DNA from: Streptomyces sp. TLI_146
GTDB lineage: Bacteria; Actinomycetota; Actinomycetes; Streptomycetales; Streptomycetaceae
Length of the DNA stretch: 64,000 nt
Assembly (NCBI RefSeq): GCF_002846415.1
Contig: NZ_PJMX01000001.1
Coordinates: 6,324,001-6,388,000 of the forward strand
Direction of reading: 5' to 3'
The notes beneath the pieces were generated by a model that was given only the letters and a program-made list of their open reading frames with translations, was not told the DNA's origin and did no database searches. Made by a program: the position numbers and the translations under genes. Shown in pieces: positions 17,111-26,101 of the stretch (positions are counted from its first letter, which is position 1; each line of letters starts with the position of its first letter).

Positions 17111-17392
17111 ATGAACGAAGATGCACGGCTCACCGCCTGGGTACGCGGCCGAGTACAGGGAGTGGGCTTCCGCTGGTTCACCAGGGCAAACGCTTTGGAG
17201 ATCGGCGGCCTCACCGGGTTCGCCCTCAACCTCGACGACGGCAGGGTGCAGGTGGTGGCCGAGGGGCCGCGTGATAAATGCCACCGTCTGCTGGAGTGGC
17301 TGAGGGACGGCGACACACCCGGCAGGGTCGACGGCGTCACCGAGATCTGGGCCGCGCCGCGCGGCGGCTACGACGGCTTCGCGATCCGCTAG
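17111..17392 (+). CDS. acyP: Acylphosphatase
   Basis: Hydrolyses acyl phosphates. The 93-aa protein contains the phosphate-binding signature GRVQGVGFRWF and the catalytic Asn segment GLTGFALNLDDGRVQV. The ATG at 17111 is only 7 nt after TAGCGT (17098-17103), so the transcript may be leaderless; there is no Shine-Dalgarno. In Streptomyces it lies upstream of smc, as here. Confidence 0.92.
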   Translation: MNEDARLTAWVRGRVQGVGFRWFTRANALEIGGLTGFALNLDDGRVQVVAEGPRDKCHRLLEWLRDGDTPGRVDGVTEIWAAPRGGYDGFAIR

Positions 17393-17775
17393 GACGGCCC
17401 GGCCGCCCGCAGCGCGGCCCGAGGCTCGCGTACCAGTCGGTCGGTCCGGGTCCGGGGCCCCTGACCTCGTACGACTTCGTTGTTGCCAATCGGGGCCCGG
17501 CGTGCAAGGCTGCCGCTAGAAGGATGATCTCCACGCCCCCAGGGCTCCGAGGAGAGGCCTCGCCGGGTGCGTCCCGGCCGAACGGCCCCCGGATTGCCCG
17601 CCGATACGGGGCGTGATCGTGTTGACCGTCAAACTTTTTGGTGAGACGCTGGAAGCCCCGCGCACCTTAGCTGTTTGGCATGAAGAACCGCAGTCGAAGT
17701 CCAAGCACTGCGGGTGCGATTCCCTCACGACCCACACCGCTTCGGTCGGTCACTCATTGTGGAGGACCATCCATC
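17393..17775. other. Intergenic region before the 72-aa protein
   Basis: 383 bp without a supported gene. A TTGAC-C-GTCAA palindrome lies at 17622-17632 and could be a -35 region or a regulator site. GGAGGA at 17761-17766 is the ribosome binding site of the next gene. No tRNA-like fold was found. Confidence 0.5.
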
Positions 17776-17994
17776 ATGGCAAAGGCGCTTCTCGGTTACG
17801 TCGGCGGTTCCGACCCGCGACTCCTCGCCGAGATGCGACGGCTCCAGCAGCGTGTCCAGGACCTCGAGTCCGAGCTCGTACGGATCCAGTCCGAGAAGGA
17901 CGCGCTGTCCGCTGCCGTTGCTTCGCACCGCGGAGACTCGCTGCTCGAAGGCATCGACATCGACGTACCCCAGGCGGAGCCTGCGCTCACCTGA
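17776..17994 (+). CDS. Small conserved Streptomyces coiled-coil protein
   Basis: A 72-aa protein starting MAKALLGYVGGSDPRLLAEM, with a central heptad-rich helix (QQRVQDLESELVRIQSEK) predicted to form a coiled coil and an acidic C-terminus. I recall near-identical small proteins next to smc in other Streptomyces, but no function. The start has GGAGGA 9 nt upstream. A hairpin terminator follows at 18061. Confidence 0.8.
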   Translation: MAKALLGYVGGSDPRLLAEMRRLQQRVQDLESELVRIQSEKDALSAAVASHRGDSLLEGIDIDVPQAEPALT

Positions 17995-18060
17995 TCCACG
18001 GGCCGCACCGCGAAGGCCCGTAGGTGAGATCCACTTCTCCTAGAGTAGAGACAGATATGC

Positions 18061-18082
18061 AAGGGACGCCTTGGCGTCCCTT
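18061..18082 (+). terminator. Terminator after the 72-aa protein gene
   Basis: AAGGGACGCC and GGCGTCCCTT form a perfect 10-bp stem with a TT loop, followed by CTTTCTT. Confidence 0.75.
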
Positions 18083-18202
18083 CTTTCTTGCCCGGCCCCT
18101 CTGCTCTTTCTCATCCGGTGTGCCCTGCGTGGCCAGAGGTGAAACCGCCGGGGCTGTGCCTTCCCGGGGCTCGGGAGGGCGCGGAGAGTAGAGTCCGACG
18201 GC

Positions 18203-21200
18203 GTGCACCTCAAGGCCCTCACCCTGCGCGGGTTCAAATCCTTCGCTTCCGCGACGACATTGAAGTTCGAGCCCGGCATCACCTGTGTGGTGGGCCCCAA
18301 CGGCTCCGGCAAGTCCAATGTGGTGGACGCGCTGTCCTGGGTCATGGGCGAGCAGGGCGCCAAGTCGCTGCGCGGCGGCAAGATGGAGGACGTCATCTTC
18401 GCCGGGACGACCGGCCGCCCGCCGCTGGGCCGCGCCGAGGTCTCCCTCACCATCGACAACTCCGACGGCGCCCTGCCCATCGAGTACGCCGAGGTCACCA
18501 TCACCCGGATCATGTTCCGGGGCGGCAGCAGCGAGTACCAGATCAACGGCGACACCTGCCGGCTGCTCGACATCCAGGAGCTGCTCTCCGACTCGGGCAT
18601 CGGCCGCGAGATGCATGTGATCGTCGGGCAGGGCCAGCTCGACTCGGTGCTGCACGCCGACCCGATGGGCCGCCGGGCCTTCATCGAGGAGGCGGCCGGC
18701 GTCCTCAAGCACCGCAGGCGCAAGGAGAAGGCGCTGCGCAAGCTGGACGCGATGCAGGCCAACCTCGCGCGCGTGCAGGACCTCACCGACGAGCTGCGCC
18801 GCCAGCTCAAGCCGCTGGGCCGGCAGGCCGCCGTCGCCCGCCGGGCCGCCGTCATCCAGGCCGACCTGCGCGACGCCCGGCTGCGGCTGCTCGCCGACGA
18901 CCTGGTGCGGATGCGCGAGGCGCTGCGGGCCGAGATCGAGGACGAGGCCGCGCTCAAGCAGCGCAAGGACAGCGCCGAGGCCGAGCTGAAGGCCGCCCTC
19001 GCGCGCGAGGCGGAGCTGGAGGACGAGGTCCGCAGGCTCACGCCCCGCCTCCAGAGCGCCCAGCAGACCTGGTACGAGCTGTCGCAGCTGGCCGAGCGGG
19101 TGCGCGGCACCGTCTCGCTCGCGGACGCGCGCGTGAAGAGCGCCACCGCCCAGCCCCCCGAGGAGCGCCGGGGCCGCGACCCGGAGGACATGGAGCGCGA
19201 GGCCGCCCGGATCCGCGAGCAGGAGGCGGAGCTGGAGGCGGCCCGCGAGGCGGCCGAGCGCGCCCTGGAGGACACCGCCTCCCACCGCGCCGAGCTGGAG
19301 CGGGAACTCGCGCTGGAGGAGCGCCGTTTGAAGGATGTGGCCCGGGCCATCGCGGACCGGCGCGAGGGCCTGGCGCGGCTGCACGGACAGGTCAACGCGG
19401 CGCGGAGCAGGGCGGGTTCGGCGCAGGCGGAGATCGACCGGCTGGCGGCCGCGCGCGACGAGGCGGGCGAGCGGGCGGCGCTGGCCCAGGAGGAGTACGA
19501 ACAGCTGAAGGCCGAGGTCGACGGCCTGGACGCGGACGACCACGAGCTCGGCGAGGCGCACGAGCGCGCCAAGCGCGAGCTCGCCGAGGCCGAGGCGGCC
19601 CTGAGCGCCGCCCGGGAGAACCTCACGGCCGCCGAGAGGAAACGTGCCGCCGTGGCCGCCCGCCACGACGCGCTCGCCCTCGGCCTGCGCCGCAAGGACG
19701 GCACGGGCGCGCTGCTCGCCGCCCAGGACTCGCTGCAAGGGCTGCTCGGCCCCGCCGCCGCCCTGCTCACCGTCGTGCCCGGCCACGAGGTGGCGGTGGC
19801 CGCGGCCCTGGGCGCCGCCGCCGACGCGCTCGCGGTGTCGGGCCCGGCCACCGCCGCCGAGGCGATCCGGCTGCTGCGCAAGCAGGACGCCGGACGGGCC
19901 GCGCTCCTGGTGGGCGGGCTGCCGGGGCCGCAGGAGCCCGAGCCCGTACGGCCGGGCGGGCCGCCCTACGCGGCGGACCTGGTGCGGGGACCCGAGGAAC
20001 TGCTGCCCGCCGTACGGAAGTTGCTGCGCGGGATCGTGGTCGTGGGCACCCTGGAGGACGCCGAGGACCTGGTCTACGCGCAGCCGGGCCTGACCGCCGT
20101 CACCGCCGAGGGCGATCTGCTCGGGGCGTACTTCGCGCACGGCGGGTCCGCCGGGGCGCCCAGTCTGCTGGAGGTGCAGGCGTCGGTCGACGAGGCCGCC
20201 GCCGAGCTCGCCGAGCTCGCGGTGCGGTGCGAGGAGCTCACCGAGGTCCAGCGGACGGCGGGGGAGCGGCGCACAGAGTGCGCCGAGCGCGTCGAGGAGC
20301 TGGGGGAGCGGCGCCGGGCCGCCGACCGGGAGAAGTCGTCCGTCGCCCAGCAGCTCGGGCGGCTCGCCGGGCAGGCGCGCGGCGCCGCGGGCGAGGCCGA
20401 GCGCACGGCGGCGGCCGCCGCCCGCGCCCAGGAGGCGCTGGAGAAGGCCCTTGAAGAGGCCGAGGAGCTGACCGAGCGGCTGCTTGTCGCCGAGGAGATG
20501 CCGGTGGAGGAGGAGCCGGACACCTCCGTACGGGACCGGCTCGCCGCCGACGGCGCCAACGCCCGCCAGACCGAGATGGAGGCCCGCCTCCAGCTGCGTA
20601 CGCACGAGGAGCGGGTGAAGGGCCTGGCCGGGCGGGCCGACGCGCTCGACCGGGGCGCCCGCGCCGAGCGCGAGGCGCGCGCCCGGGCCGAGGAGCGGCG
20701 CGCCCGGCTGCGCCACGAGGCTCAGGTGGCCGCGGCCGTGGCGGCGGGCGCGCGGACCCTGCTCGCCCACGTCGAGGTCTCGGTGGTGCGGGCCGAGCGG
20801 GAGCGGGCCGCCGCCGAGGCCGCGAAGGCCGCGCGCGAGCAGGATCTGGCGGGCGCCCGGGCCACCGGCCGCGACCTCAAGGGCGAGCTCGACAAGTTGA
20901 CGGATTCGGTGCACCGCGGCGAGGTACTCGGTGCCGAGAAGCGGATGCGGATCGAGCAACTGGAGACGAAGGCGCTGGAGGAGCTGGGGGTGGAGCCGGC
21001 CGGGCTGGTCGCCGAGTACGGCCCCGACCAGCCGGTGCCCCCCTCCCCGGCCGCCGAGGGAGAGGAGCTGCCCGAGGACCCGGACCACCCGCGCAACCGG
21101 CCCCGGAGTTTCGACCGCGCGGATCAGGAAAAGCGACTGAGGTCAGCCGAACGGGCGTACCAGCAGCTGGGAAAGGTCAACCCGCTCGCGCTGGAGGAGT

Positions 21201-21760
21201 TCGCGGCCCTGGAAGAGCGGCACCAGTTCCTCTCCGAGCAGTTGGAGGACCTGAAGAAGACCCGGGCCGACCTTCTTCAGGTGGTGAAGGAGGTGGACGA
21301 GCGCGTCGAGCAGGTCTTCACGGAGGCGTACCGGGACACGGCCAGGGAGTTCGAGGGCGTCTTCTCGCGGCTCTTCCCGGGCGGCGAGGGGCGGCTGATC
21401 CTGACCGACCCGTCCAACATGCTCACCACCGGCGTGGACGTGGAGGCGCGGCCGCCGGGCAAGAAGGTGAAGCGGCTCTCGCTGCTCTCGGGCGGTGAGC
21501 GGTCGCTGACGGCCGTGGCGCTGCTGGTGTCGATCTTCAAGGCGCGGCCGAGCCCGTTCTACGTGATGGACGAGGTCGAGGCGGCCCTCGACGACACCAA
21601 CCTCCAGCGGCTCATCCGGATCATGCAGGAGCTCCAGGAGTCCTCGCAGCTGATCGTGATCACGCACCAGAAGCGGACGATGGAGGTCGCGGACGCGCTG
21701 TACGGCGTATCCATGCAGGGTGACGGCGTCTCCAAGGTCATCAGCCAGCGACTTCGTTAG
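18203..21760 (+). CDS. smc: Chromosome segregation protein SMC
   Basis: Structural-maintenance-of-chromosomes ATPase that with ScpA/ScpB compacts and segregates DNA. The 1185-aa protein has Walker A GPNGSGKSN at residues 32-40, a long coiled coil, the central hinge (about 500-650), a second coiled coil and the C-terminal head with signature LSGGERSLTAVALL (about 1095) and Walker B FYVMDEVEAALDD. The GTG at 18203 lies about 9 nt after TAGAGT (18188-18193), so a near-leaderless transcript is plausible. Length is normal. Confidence 0.97.
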   Translation: MHLKALTLRGFKSFASATTLKFEPGITCVVGPNGSGKSNVVDALSWVMGEQGAKSLRGGKMEDVIFAGTTGRPPLGRAEVSLTIDNSDGALPIEYAEVTITRIMFRGGSSEYQINGDTCRLLDIQELLSDSGIGREMHVIVGQGQLDSVLHADPMGRRAFIEEAAGVLKHRRRKEKALRKLDAMQANLARVQDLTDELRRQLKPLGRQAAVARRAAVIQADLRDARLRLLADDLVRMREALRAEIEDEAALKQRKDSAEAELKAALAREAELEDEVRRLTPRLQSAQQTWYELSQLAERVRGTVSLADARVKSATAQPPEERRGRDPEDMEREAARIREQEAELEAAREAAERALEDTASHRAELERELALEERRLKDVARAIADRREGLARLHGQVNAARSRAGSAQAEIDRLAAARDEAGERAALAQEEYEQLKAEVDGLDADDHELGEAHERAKRELAEAEAALSAARENLTAAERKRAAVAARHDALALGLRRKDGTGALLAAQDSLQGLLGPAAALLTVVPGHEVAVAAALGAAADALAVSGPATAAEAIRLLRKQDAGRAALLVGGLPGPQEPEPVRPGGPPYAADLVRGPEELLPAVRKLLRGIVVVGTLEDAEDLVYAQPGLTAVTAEGDLLGAYFAHGGSAGAPSLLEVQASVDEAAAELAELAVRCEELTEVQRTAGERRTECAERVEELGERRRAADREKSSVAQQLGRLAGQARGAAGEAERTAAAAARAQEALEKALEEAEELTERLLVAEEMPVEEEPDTSVRDRLAADGANARQTEMEARLQLRTHEERVKGLAGRADALDRGARAEREARARAEERRARLRHEAQVAAAVAAGARTLLAHVEVSVVRAERERAAAEAAKAAREQDLAGARATGRDLKGELDKLTDSVHRGEVLGAEKRMRIEQLETKALEELGVEPAGLVAEYGPDQPVPPSPAAEGEELPEDPDHPRNRPRSFDRADQEKRLRSAERAYQQLGKVNPLALEEFAALEERHQFLSEQLEDLKKTRADLLQVVKEVDERVEQVFTEAYRDTAREFEGVFSRLFPGGEGRLILTDPSNMLTTGVDVEARPPGKKVKRLSLLSGGERSLTAVALLVSIFKARPSPFYVMDEVEAALDDTNLQRLIRIMQELQESSQLIVITHQKRTMEVADALYGVSMQGDGVSKVISQRLR

Positions 21761-21774
21761 ATCACCGCTAGCTG

Positions 21775-21935
21775 ATCTTCAAGACTTGAACAAGTGCGAC
21801 ACGCAAGGGTCGCTCAACTCACAGGTCTGCCCCTATTGACTTCGAAACTTGAAGGCATAGTCTCTGCAACGTTGCTTTTACCTTCAAGTGGTGGGTGACC
21901 TGAAGTTGTGCGCCACTTGAAGTGCCCCCAACGCC
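21775..21935 (+). promoter_or_regulatory. glcP promoter region with CTTGAA/TTCAAG repeats
   Basis: At least five short related words (CTTCAAG, ACTTGAAC, AAACTTGAAGG, CCTTCAAGTGG, CACTTGAAGTG) lie in 160 bp in both orientations, forming imperfect palindromes. A likely promoter has TTGACT at 21836-21841 and TAGTCT at 21858-21863 with 16 bp between; one repeat lies inside the spacer. This looks like a multi-site operator for a sugar-responsive regulator (inference). Confidence 0.6.
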
Positions 21936-21968
21936 CGGCGACGCTGCCGGGCGGCCCCAGGAGTTCAC

Positions 21969-23387
21969 GTGACCAGCACTACGCAGCCACCGGCCTCGGG
22001 AGCCCGTACGGCGCACCCCGAGCACCTCGCCCACGTCGTCTTCATCGCGGCGGCGGCAGCGATGGGCGGCTTCCTCTTCGGTTACGACAGCGCCGTGATC
22101 AACGGCGCCGTCGAGGCCATCAGAGGCCGTTACGACATCGGCTCCGCGGCGCTCGCCCAGGTCATCGCGATCGCCCTGATCGGCTGTGCGATCGGTGCCG
22201 CCACCGCGGGCCGGATCGCCGACCGCATCGGCCGCATCCGCTGCATGCAGATCGCCTCCGTGCTCTTCACCATCAGCGCCGTCGGCTCCGCGCTCCCCTT
22301 CGCGCTGTGGGACCTGGCCTTCTGGCGCATCATCGGCGGCTTCGCCATCGGTATGGCCTCGGTCATCGGCCCGGCCTACATCGCCGAGGTCGCCCCCGCC
22401 GCGTACCGCGGGCGGCTCGGCTCCTTCCAGCAGGCCGCCATCGTCATCGGCATCGCGATCTCGCAGCTGGTCAACTGGGGCATCCTCAACGCCGCCGGCG
22501 GCGACCAGCGCGGCGAGCTGATGGGCCTGGAGGCCTGGCAGGTCATGCTCGGCGTGATGGTCATCCCGGCCGTCCTGTACGGCCTGCTCTCCTTCGCCAT
22601 CCCCGAGTCGCCGCGCTTCCTGATCTCCGTCGGCCGCGACGCGCGCGCCCGTGAGGTGCTCAAGGAGGTCGAGGGCGAGCACATCGACCTCGACGCCCGC
22701 GTCGCCGAGATCGAGCACGCCATGAAGAGCGAGCACAAGTCGTCCTTCAAGGACCTGCTCGGCGGCTCGTTCTTCTTCAAGCCGATCGTCTGGGTCGGCA
22801 TCGGTCTGTCGGTCTTCCAGCAGTTCGTCGGCATCAACGTCGCGTTCTACTACTCCTCGACGCTGTGGCAGTCGGTCGGCGTCGACCCGACGCAGTCGTT
22901 CTTCTACTCGTTCACCACGTCGATCATCAACATCATCGGCACCGTGATCGCGATGATCTTCGTCGACCGGATCGGCCGCAGGCCGCTGGCGCTCATCGGC
23001 TCGGTCGGCATGGCCCTCGGCCTCGCCCTGGAGGCCTGGGCGTTCAGTTACGACCTCGTCGACGGCAAGCTGCCCGCCACCCAGGGCTGGGTCGCCCTGG
23101 TCGCCGCCCATGTCTTCGTGCTCTTCTTCGCCCTGTCCTGGGGCGTGGTGGTCTGGGTCTTCCTCGGCGAGATGTTCCCGAACCGGATCCGCGCCGCGGC
23201 CCTCGGCGTCGCCGCCTCCGCGCAGTGGATCGCCAACTGGGCCATCACCGCGAGCTTCCCGTCGCTGGCCGACTGGAACCTCTCCGCGACCTACGTGATC
23301 TACACGATCTTCGCCGCCCTCTCGATCCCCTTCGTACTGAAGTACGTGAAGGAGACCAAGGGCAAGGCGTTGGAGGAGATGGGCTAA
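21969..23387 (+). CDS. glcP: Glucose permease, MFS sugar:H+ symporter
   Basis: A 472-aa, 12-helix sugar transporter of the major facilitator superfamily. It shows GGFLFGYDSAVINGA in TM1, the sugar-porter motif GRIADRIGRIRC between TM2 and TM3, IPESPRFLI before the central loop, and QQFVGINVAFYYSS in TM7. It resembles S. coelicolor GlcP1 (SCO5578), the main glucose uptake system, at the same genomic place downstream of smc. GTG 21969 with CCAGGAG upstream. A shared terminator follows. Confidence 0.9.
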   Translation: MTSTTQPPASGARTAHPEHLAHVVFIAAAAAMGGFLFGYDSAVINGAVEAIRGRYDIGSAALAQVIAIALIGCAIGAATAGRIADRIGRIRCMQIASVLFTISAVGSALPFALWDLAFWRIIGGFAIGMASVIGPAYIAEVAPAAYRGRLGSFQQAAIVIGIAISQLVNWGILNAAGGDQRGELMGLEAWQVMLGVMVIPAVLYGLLSFAIPESPRFLISVGRDARAREVLKEVEGEHIDLDARVAEIEHAMKSEHKSSFKDLLGGSFFFKPIVWVGIGLSVFQQFVGINVAFYYSSTLWQSVGVDPTQSFFYSFTTSIINIIGTVIAMIFVDRIGRRPLALIGSVGMALGLALEAWAFSYDLVDGKLPATQGWVALVAAHVFVLFFALSWGVVVWVFLGEMFPNRIRAAALGVAASAQWIANWAITASFPSLADWNLSATYVIYTIFAALSIPFVLKYVKETKGKALEEMG

Positions 23388-23416
23388 AACCCCGCTGCCC
23401 TCTCTCCTCGACACAC

Positions 23417-23453
23417 GTACTGCCCCGGCTCACCCATGGAGCCGGGGCAGTAC
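23417..23453. terminator. Perfect palindrome between convergent glcP and LLM genes
   Basis: GTACTGCCCCGGCTC and GAGCCGGGGCAGTAC form a perfect 15-bp stem with a 7-nt loop. It includes the last codons of the oxidoreductase gene and lies 30 nt after the glcP stop, so it probably serves both directions. No U-run. Confidence 0.7.
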
Positions 23454-24401
23454 GTCGTCCGTGAACAGGCGCAGGCTGCGCCACCCCTCCTCCAGCGGCA
23501 TCCCGCCGCACAGCGGGTGCAGCACGAGGCTCTCGGCGCCGAGCGCGGCGCACTCGTCCGGCGTCACGATCCGGTAGACGCCTTCGGCGCGCAGCTGCGC
23601 CACGGTCGCGGCCGTGGACCGCACCGCCGAGCGGATGTCCTTGGACTGCCAGGACGCGTACATCCGCGCCTCGTGCAGGAAGTGCTCCCCGTACAGTGCC
23701 CAGGCCCGGTCCGGGTCCTCGCTCAGATGCAGCAGCGGGGTCTTCTCGGCGGGCATCATCGTCCAGCCCTCGGTGCCGTGCAGGGCCAGCTGCTCGCGGT
23801 AGTACGCCTCCAGGTCCGGCAGATGGGCGCTCGGGAAGAACGGCAGCCCCAGCCGGGCCGCCCGCCGGGCCGCCGCCTTCGAGGAGCCGCCGACGAGCAG
23901 CATCGGGTGCGGCTGGGTGAACGGGCGCGGAGTGACCCGTACGGTACGGCCCTCGTAGGTGAACGGCTCGCCCGTCCAGGCCTTGAGCAGCGTCTCCAGG
24001 AGCAGGTCCTGGAGCTTGCCGCGCCTGCCCCACTCGACGCCCGCCTGCTCGTACTCCTCGGGCCGGTAGCCGATCCCCGCGACCGTCACCAGGCGCCCGC
24101 CGCTGAGCAGGTCCAGGACCGCGATGTCCTCGGCCAGCCGCAGCGGGTCGTAGAGCGGGCCGATGATCGCGGAGACGGTGACCGCGATCCGGCTGGTGGC
24201 CCCGAAGACCGCGCCCGCGAAGGCGAACGGGGAGGGCAGCCAGCCGTTGCCGGTGCCGTGGTGCTCCTCGGTCTGCACGGTGTCCACGCCGTGCGCGTCG
24301 GCGTACGCGGCCATCTCCACCGCGGCGCGGTAGCGGGCCGACAGGGTCTCGGGCGGCTCGTGCGGGGCCACCAGGTTCATCCGTACGACCGTGAACGGCA
24401 T
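23430..24401 (-). CDS. LLM-class flavin-dependent oxidoreductase
   Basis: A 323-aa TIM-barrel protein of the luciferase-like monooxygenase family, using FMN or F420. It shows TVQTEEHHGTGNG near residue 41, RIAVTVSAIIGPLYDPLRLAEDIAVLD, LSGGRLVTVAGIGYRPEE and LLVGGSSKAAARRAARLG. The substrate is unknown. It reads left, convergent with glcP, and has the NCS1 permease gene upstream on the same strand. Confidence 0.87.
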   Translation of the reverse strand: MPFTVVRMNLVAPHEPPETLSARYRAAVEMAAYADAHGVDTVQTEEHHGTGNGWLPSPFAFAGAVFGATSRIAVTVSAIIGPLYDPLRLAEDIAVLDLLSGGRLVTVAGIGYRPEEYEQAGVEWGRRGKLQDLLLETLLKAWTGEPFTYEGRTVRVTPRPFTQPHPMLLVGGSSKAAARRAARLGLPFFPSAHLPDLEAYYREQLALHGTEGWTMMPAEKTPLLHLSEDPDRAWALYGEHFLHEARMYASWQSKDIRSAVRSTAATVAQLRAEGVYRIVTPDECAALGAESLVLHPLCGGMPLEEGWRSLRLFTDDVLPRLHG

Positions 24402-24459
24402 GGGAAGTCCCCCTCCGCCGGGCTGGATCCGGTGGAGGGGGACGGTAGCTGACGAGGCG

Positions 24460-25911
24460 TCAGACAGCCAGGGGTGCGCGCTCCTCGTCCGCTTCGTCCG
24501 ACCCGGCCGGGGCCGGCACGGCGGGCTTCGGCAGGACCACGTACAGCACGCCCGAGACCACGATGGTGGCCACCCAGCCCAGGCCGTACTCGCCGACCGG
24601 GTTGTTGGCGGCGAGCGGGCCGGTGAACCAGTCCGAGGTGGTGAAGAGCAGGCCCGAGCCGAGGCCGATCGCCCAGGCGGCGACGGCGGCGGGGGAGAAG
24701 CCGCCCGTGTACCAGTAGGCGCTGGTGGGGGTGGTGTCGAGCAGCGCCTTCGCGTCGTACTCGGTGCGCCGCAGCATGTCCGCGCCGAAGACGCCGACCC
24801 AGGCGGAGAAGGCGACGGCGAGCAGCGAGAGGAAGGCGATGAAGGAGCCCATGAAGCTCTTGGCGACCAGCATCAGGACGCCGCCGAAGGCCAGCGAGAT
24901 CACGGCGTTGACCGAGACCGCCCAGTGGCGCGGGATCCTGAAGCCGAGGGTCTGCGCGGTGAAGCCCGCCGAGTACATCGACATCGAGTTGATCAGCACC
25001 ATGCCGACCAGGGCGATCAGCAGGTACGGCACCGCGATCCACAGCGGCAGGATCTCGCCCAGGAAGGAGACCGGGTCCGCGGCCGAGGCGAGGTCCGGCG
25101 TGGAGACCGCCATGACCGCGCCCATCAGGACCATCGGCAGCACGACGATCCCGGCGCCTCCGACGGAGCTCGCGACCATGGCCTTGGAGGAGGCCGTGCG
25201 CGGCAGGTAGCGGGTGAAGTCCGGGGCCGAGGGGATCCAGCTCACGCCGCCCGCGGCGATCAGACCGGTGCCCGCCACCATCAGCGACATCTTGCCCGCC
25301 GGGCGGTCGAAGACCGCGCTCCAGTCGGTGTTCATGGCCAGGTAGACCAGCACGAGCACGGAGAACGCGCCGAACAGATAGGTCGCGTACTTGTTGCACT
25401 TCTGCACGACGTTGATGCCGAGGCCCGAGATCGCGAAGGTCGTCACCACGAAGAGCAGCAGCGTCACGATGATCAGGAAGGTGTTGCTCTTCACGCCGAA
25501 CAGGATGTCCAGGACGGTCAGCATCGCGTAGGCGCCGGTGACCGCGTTGATGGTCTCCCAGCCCCAGCGGGCGACCCAGATCAGCGCGCCGGGCAGCAGG
25601 TTGCCGCGCTGGCCGAAGACCGCGCGCGAGAGCGCCATGCCGGGGGCGCCACCGCGCTTGCCCGCGATCGAGATGAGCCCCACGAGGCCGTAGCTGACGA
25701 GCGGCGCGCAGACCGCGACGACGATCGCCTGCCAGAAGTTCAGCCCGTACGACACGACGAGGCTGGCGCCCATCGTGAGCAGCAGCACGCTGATGTTGGC
25801 GGCGACCCAGGTCGGGAAGAGGTCTCTGGTTCTGGCGGTGCGCTCGTTGTCGGGGACGGGCTCCAGGCCACGGGTTTCCAGTGCGCCTTCGGACTGGGAT
25901 GTGGTGCTCAT
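24460..25911 (-). CDS. NCS1-family cytosine/purine permease
   Basis: A 483-aa membrane protein with about 12 hydrophobic segments, of the nucleobase:cation symporter-1 family (CodB-like). Family words include FPTWVAANISVLLLTMGAS at the first helix, LSRAVFGQRGNLLP and SWIPSAPDFTRYLP. It probably imports cytosine, a purine or an allantoin-like compound; the exact substrate cannot be read from sequence. The gene is divergent from ftsY. Confidence 0.86.
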   Translation of the reverse strand: MSTTSQSEGALETRGLEPVPDNERTARTRDLFPTWVAANISVLLLTMGASLVVSYGLNFWQAIVVAVCAPLVSYGLVGLISIAGKRGGAPGMALSRAVFGQRGNLLPGALIWVARWGWETINAVTGAYAMLTVLDILFGVKSNTFLIIVTLLLFVVTTFAISGLGINVVQKCNKYATYLFGAFSVLVLVYLAMNTDWSAVFDRPAGKMSLMVAGTGLIAAGGVSWIPSAPDFTRYLPRTASSKAMVASSVGGAGIVVLPMVLMGAVMAVSTPDLASAADPVSFLGEILPLWIAVPYLLIALVGMVLINSMSMYSAGFTAQTLGFRIPRHWAVSVNAVISLAFGGVLMLVAKSFMGSFIAFLSLLAVAFSAWVGVFGADMLRRTEYDAKALLDTTPTSAYWYTGGFSPAAVAAWAIGLGSGLLFTTSDWFTGPLAANNPVGEYGLGWVATIVVSGVLYVVLPKPAVPAPAGSDEADEERAPLAV

Positions 25912-26101
25912 GAGGTGCTTGTTGCCTCTCGCTCGGCCCTGGCGGGGGCCGTGTGGGGGTCATCTCGGGGGACTCTACGCGCGTTGACGCCTCCCCCTCC
26001 ATCGTAACTTAATACGACGATTGCCCCATAATTCCCTTTGATCTTCATGCGAAGACACGACCGGGGCCCCTCGGCGGCCCATGACTGATACTGGGGACGT
26101 T

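Noticed and set aside
17650..17735. tRNA-like T-arm words before the 72-aa gene
   Set aside because: No acceptor stem or anticodon arm can be paired around them.
17987..21088. Reverse-strand frame of over 1000 codons opposite smc
   Set aside because: Antisense shadow of a GC-rich gene; the sense frame is a full SMC protein.
26010..26020. TAATACGACGA, similar to the start of a T7 promoter
   Set aside because: The match ends after nine bases and the rest of the T7 consensus is absent; it is simply AT-rich promoter DNA before ftsY.
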